Shown here in pieces: positions 13,201 through 16,121 of a stretch of DNA of 16,121 bases (within the stretch, counting starts at the first letter, position 1; each line of letters opens with the position of its first letter). The position numbers and the translations under genes were made by a program. The DNA comes from Nitrospirota bacterium (GTDB taxonomy: Bacteria > Nitrospirota_A > Leptospirillia > Leptospirillales > Leptospirillaceae), in the NCBI GenBank assembly GCA_027335985.1, contig DAHWGX010000078.1, positions 1 to 16,121 of the forward strand. Reading direction: 5' to 3'. Below the pieces are notes generated by a model, which was not told where the DNA came from, searched no databases, and worked only from the letters and a program-made list of their open reading frames with translations.

Positions 13201-15351
13201 TCAAACCCTCACGAGAGGACGGTGCTGGCCTTGCTTGATTTCCCTCTCCCGGACCGGACGATATTTCTCGTCGAATTCCTTTTCCGGAATTCTTCGGAAC
13301 GGCGGAAGTGCCGCCATGAGCTTGGCTCCATACCATTTTTTCGTCATCCGGTTGTCCAGGAGAACCATCACGCCCTCGTCGCTTTCCGTTCTGATGAGCC
13401 GTCCGGCCATCTGGGTGAGCCGGAAGGACGCCTCCGGCAGGGAGATCTTCTGAAACGGATTCCCCCCCTGCGCCTTTTCGTATTCGACCCGCGCCTCTTC
13501 GACCGGATCCGACGGCACGGAGAAAGGAATGCGCGTCACAACCACCATTTTGCAGTAGTCTCCCGGCAGGTCGAGCCCTTCCGAAAATCCCGTCGTGGCA
13601 AAAATCACGGATGAGTTTCCCCGGTCCACGCGGTTTTTGTGTTCCTTGAGAAGCTTGTCCCGCGATCCTTCCTGGAGAAGAATCTGCTCCCGCACGTTTT
13701 CAGGAAGACGTTCGAACGTCTCCTTCATCTGTTTCTTTGACGTGAAGAAAACAAGGCTGCCCCCCGGTGTTGGCAGATGGTCGCCCAGCCACTGGGAGAT
13801 TTCCTCCGTATAGGCCTTCTCATCCTTCGGGTCGGACTTGATCGTCGGGAAACAGAGCTCGGCCTGGTGGTGAAAGTCAAAGGGAGAGGGGAGAACCTTC
13901 GCTTTGCCATTCGGGCGTCCCCGGAGCCCCGCCCCTTCGATGAAATGGTCGAAGGATCCCAACGCCCGGATCGTGGCGGAGGCGATCGCACATCCCGCCG
14001 TCTGCTCCCAGATCGGCCGGAGGAGATCCGACGGCAACAAGGACGCCACGTGAAGAGTGGCGCTCGCATTCGATCGTCCGGCGTTGTCAGCGAATGACAC
14101 CCAGCGGGCTTTTGGCGTACTGAAATCAAGAAAGGTCGACCATCCCTTGATGACGCCATTGACGTTTGCGAGCAGAATCGACTTGTCCGCCTGTTCCGTC
14201 GGGGAGAGTTTTTTCTCACTCATCATCGCCTCGAAGTCACTGGCCAGCCCCCGCATTTTTTCGAGGAAGTTGGACGCAAGGGCTTGGTCGATGAACCGGA
14301 GGATTTCCGGCGGCATCTTCTCCTCCCGAAAACGCATCACCGCTCCATCTCCTGGCGAGAAAGGCTTCGTCTCATCTTTTACGCCCTTGTCTTGCCCGGG
14401 CGACTCCGTTTTCACGGTTCCGGCAAGCCTCATGTCGGAGGCGAGAGCCCCAAAGTTCCGTATTGTGCCGAGAACATCGGTATAAGCCTGGTTACGCTTC
14501 ACCCCCATTCGGGAGAAGTACTCCACCGATCGCTGAACCGGGGTCGCATGTGAGCTGTGAGATATGGCCTTCGTCGTCAGATGGTGTCCCTCATCGAACG
14601 CATAGAGGGCCCGATCCGGGCGGGGGAGCACCGGGTTCTGGCTGGCGTTCGAAAAGTCGGCCAAGACCAGGTCGTGGTTGGTGACGATGATGTTTTTTCC
14701 CTCGAGTTCCTTGCGCTGGACGAAGTAAGGACAATCCGTCACGCAGAAGCAGTTCCGCCCTCCGCACGTGTGCCGATTGTTGTGAAGGCTTTGCCAGGCC
14801 TCCCCTGGAATTCGGCCTTCCCATGTATCGAGGTCGCCGTTCCACTCTTTTGAACGGAACGCATTGAGCATCTCCCTGGCCACCAGCGGCAGGATCTCTT
14901 CCTCCTTTTTTGCCGTCTCCCGGCCAAACCCCGGAATGGTATTCGACCGATACTCCGGGGCCGCATTTTCGATCGCATCCCGCTCGCAGAAATAACGGGA
15001 CCGACCCTTGGCCAGGGCATACGACATGGAAAGGTTGAGCGACGACAAAATAAAGGGGATGTCCTTTTCGATGATCTGTTCCTGGAGGGCGACGGTCCCT
15101 GTCGAGATGACGAGCGGCATTCCCCGGCGTTGACCCGCAAGAATCCCGGGAATCAGATATCCCAAGGATTTTCCCGTTCCCGTCGGGGCCTCGATCAATC
15201 GAATCGCCCCGGGTCGCGACTCGTTCATGTAGGCCTCGTAAATGAAGGCCATCATCTTGACCTGTGGCTCCCGAAAACGAATTTTCGGATTCTTCACGAG
15301 TTGCGCCAACGCGTCCTGGATGGGTTTCGGAAGAGAGGGATCGTCGATCAT
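13201..15351 (-). CDS. dinG: DinG-type Fe-S superfamily 2 DNA helicase
   Basis: A 716-aa ATP-dependent 5'-3' helicase of the XPD/DinG family, which in E. coli unwinds forks, D-loops and R-loops. Motif I is EAPTGTGKS (54-62) and motif II is AFDEGHHL (251-258). Four cysteines, C122, C196, C201 and C207, have the 74-5-6 spacing of the E. coli DinG iron-sulfur ligands (C120, C194, C199, C205, from memory). Motif V is TTGFSEGLDLPG (586-597) and motif VI is QMAGRLIRTESDEG (647-660). The length matches full-length DinG, with no exonuclease domain. The start at 15351 follows AGGAAG. It is the last gene of a unit with the zinc-ribbon/HTH gene 46 bp upstream. On a mobile element it could aid replication or protect against R-loops. 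Confidence 0.9.
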   Translation of the reverse strand: MIDDPSLPKPIQDALAQLVKNPKIRFREPQVKMMAFIYEAYMNESRPGAIRLIEAPTGTGKSLGYLIPGILAGQRRGMPLVISTGTVALQEQIIEKDIPFILSSLNLSMSYALAKGRSRYFCERDAIENAAPEYRSNTIPGFGRETAKKEEEILPLVAREMLNAFRSKEWNGDLDTWEGRIPGEAWQSLHNNRHTCGGRNCFCVTDCPYFVQRKELEGKNIIVTNHDLVLADFSNASQNPVLPRPDRALYAFDEGHHLTTKAISHSSHATPVQRSVEYFSRMGVKRNQAYTDVLGTIRNFGALASDMRLAGTVKTESPGQDKGVKDETKPFSPGDGAVMRFREEKMPPEILRFIDQALASNFLEKMRGLASDFEAMMSEKKLSPTEQADKSILLANVNGVIKGWSTFLDFSTPKARWVSFADNAGRSNASATLHVASLLPSDLLRPIWEQTAGCAIASATIRALGSFDHFIEGAGLRGRPNGKAKVLPSPFDFHHQAELCFPTIKSDPKDEKAYTEEISQWLGDHLPTPGGSLVFFTSKKQMKETFERLPENVREQILLQEGSRDKLLKEHKNRVDRGNSSVIFATTGFSEGLDLPGDYCKMVVVTRIPFSVPSDPVEEARVEYEKAQGGNPFQKISLPEASFRLTQMAGRLIRTESDEGVMVLLDNRMTKKWYGAKLMAALPPFRRIPEKEFDEKYRPVREREIKQGQHRPLVRV

Positions 15352-15397
15352 AAGGGGCTTCCTAGCGCAAGAAGAGGAAAAACGACAGCCAACGGCT

Positions 15398-15808
15398 CTA
15401 TTGTTTTTGTTGTCCCCGATGTTTTTTGGCCATCAGCGTCAGTGACCGGTTGTCGACGCTGGCGATGAAGGTCTTGACCATTTCCTCGGTTTTCCCTTCG
15501 TCTTTCAAATATTCGTACAGCGTCGATCGGGCAATGCCCAGTGTTCTGGCCACAACCTCCCGCGTGACACTCATGTCCTCAAGCATGTTCTCGAATTTTA
15601 TTTTCCACGAGATTTCCTCCTTGCAGGACTTCTCGACACTATCCATCAAAATCTCCCCCACCATTTTCACGTGGGCGAGCGTATGCCCGTTTTTGCAGAC
15701 GATGCGCCCGTCAAAATTGTCCCGATACACCTGGCCGCCACATTCCGGACAGCCGTGCGAAAACCACCGTGGATCAATCGTTCGCGGGGGAAATTCGTTG
15801 ATGTTCAT
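15398..15808 (-). CDS. Small zinc-ribbon plus helix-turn-helix protein
   Basis: A 136-aa protein of no family I can name. A zinc-ribbon-like N-terminus carries CPECGG (C20, C23) and CKNGH (C38, H42). Residues 79-102 (MSVTREVVARTLGIARSTLYEYLK) are a classic helix-turn-helix of the kind that recognises DNA, as in resolvase and transposase-type domains. It is likely a DNA-binding regulator. The ATG at 15808 is chosen over the upstream in-frame start because AAGGA precedes it and the frame upstream would overlap the previous gene. It lies 13 nt after the previous stop and 46 bp before dinG, so the three are probably one transcript. Confidence 0.75.
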   Translation of the reverse strand: MNINEFPPRTIDPRWFSHGCPECGGQVYRDNFDGRIVCKNGHTLAHVKMVGEILMDSVEKSCKEEISWKIKFENMLEDMSVTREVVARTLGIARSTLYEYLKDEGKTEEMVKTFIASVDNRSLTLMAKKHRGQQKQ

Positions 15809-15821
15809 TTTTTTTCCTTTC

Positions 15822-16121
15822 TTAGCGGATTTTATCTGGCGAGAAGCCATCCGGGATCAGCTGGGGAAAATACATGCGTCCCGAGATCGTTTGATCTGTC
15901 CAGTCCACAACGAACACGAAACGCGATTTTTTGAAGTGGGGATCGATCTGATGGGGAAGAAACGGCGCCATGTAAAGCGCCATGGCGTTCAGATTCGGGA
16001 AGACCGTCATGCGGGCGAAGGCCATGCCGATGACCTTCTTGTTGTCTTTCCGGATATAGGCCCGGATGAACGGTCCATTGCCATTGGGCGACATGGACTG
16101 CACGAGAATATCCGTTTCCTT
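15822..16121 (-). CDS. Unidentified protein, C-terminal 99 residues (continues past right edge)
   Basis: The frame is open from the window edge to a TAA at 15824-15822, so the gene probably begins beyond the window. A GTG at 16103 with a distant AAGGA at the extreme edge is an alternative start, but the spacing of about 12 nt is long. The visible part includes GPFIRAYIRKDNKKVIGMAF, AMALYMAPFLPHQIDPHFK and SRFVFVVDWTDQTISG. It looks like a compact beta-rich soluble domain; no signal peptide, metal motif or known signature is seen. Its stop lies 13 nt before the zinc-ribbon/HTH gene, so they share a transcript. I do not recognise it. Confidence 0.65.
   Translation of the reverse strand, partial: KETDILVQSMSPNGNGPFIRAYIRKDNKKVIGMAFARMTVFPNLNAMALYMAPFLPHQIDPHFKKSRFVFVVDWTDQTISGRMYFPQLIPDGFSPDKIR

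Overview
All convincing genes in this window lie on the minus strand, so transcription runs from high to low coordinates. The coding DNA is fairly GC-rich, Shine-Dalgarno sites are good, and GTG starts are used several times. The mix of a Dot/Icm-IncI-type secretion ATPase, a DinG helicase, a Toprim primase-like protein, a ribbon-helix-helix regulator and a B12-dependent ribonucleotide reductase suggests accessory DNA (a plasmid or integrated conjugative element) of a Gram-negative bacterium. Lipoprotein and Sec signals, c-di-GMP enzymes and a DotB/PilT-type ATPase support Gram-negative. I cannot name the species; an acidophile such as Leptospirillum or Acidithiobacillus is only a guess from general look.

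Layout from the right edge, in the direction of transcription. (1) 16121-13201: a gene cut by the window edge, a small zinc-ribbon/helix-turn-helix protein and a 716-aa DinG-type Fe-S helicase, closely spaced. (2) 13016-12657: a protein with two ribbon-helix-helix-like units, with its own AT-rich promoter and a clear rho-independent terminator. (3) 12482-12198: a 94-aa unknown protein with its own consensus promoter overlapped by a 19-bp AT palindrome. (4) 12053-4540: a probable long operon starting at a strong double promoter: class II ribonucleotide reductase (nrdJ), a Toprim primase-like protein, a 215-aa protein with a possible Cys-His-Asp papain-like site, a 94-aa unknown, a DUF3443 lipoprotein with two pepsin-like aspartate motifs, its usual companion DUF2844 protein, and a membrane-anchored Lon-type AAA+ ATPase without a protease domain. 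Several junctions overlap (ATGA). (5) 4349-1489: two c-di-GMP genes 5 bp apart, GGDEF-EAL then membrane GGDEF. (6) 1207-1: a DotB/TraJ/PilT-like ATPase and the start of another gene, probably the edge of a conjugation or secretion cluster.

The most unusual non-coding signal is a 16-bp perfect palindrome, TGGGTGCATGCACCCA, present three times (6567, 8083, 9802), each time 19-47 nt upstream of a start codon inside operon 4. Others are two adjacent DnaA-box-like 9-mers with TGTCCG repeats and AT-rich DNA in the 281-bp gap at 1208-1488, and two strong hairpins in the 190-bp gap at 4350-4539. No gap without a gene exceeds 300 bases. I saw no rRNA, complete tRNA, CRISPR array, transposase or integrase.

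How the genes may fit together (inference): nrdJ and the Toprim protein would supply dNTPs and priming for element replication, DinG would resolve R-loops or forked DNA, the RHH protein may control the AT-rich promoters next to it, and the left end belongs to a secretion/transfer system. The pepsin-like/DUF2844 pair and the Lon-like ATPase look like cell-envelope cargo.
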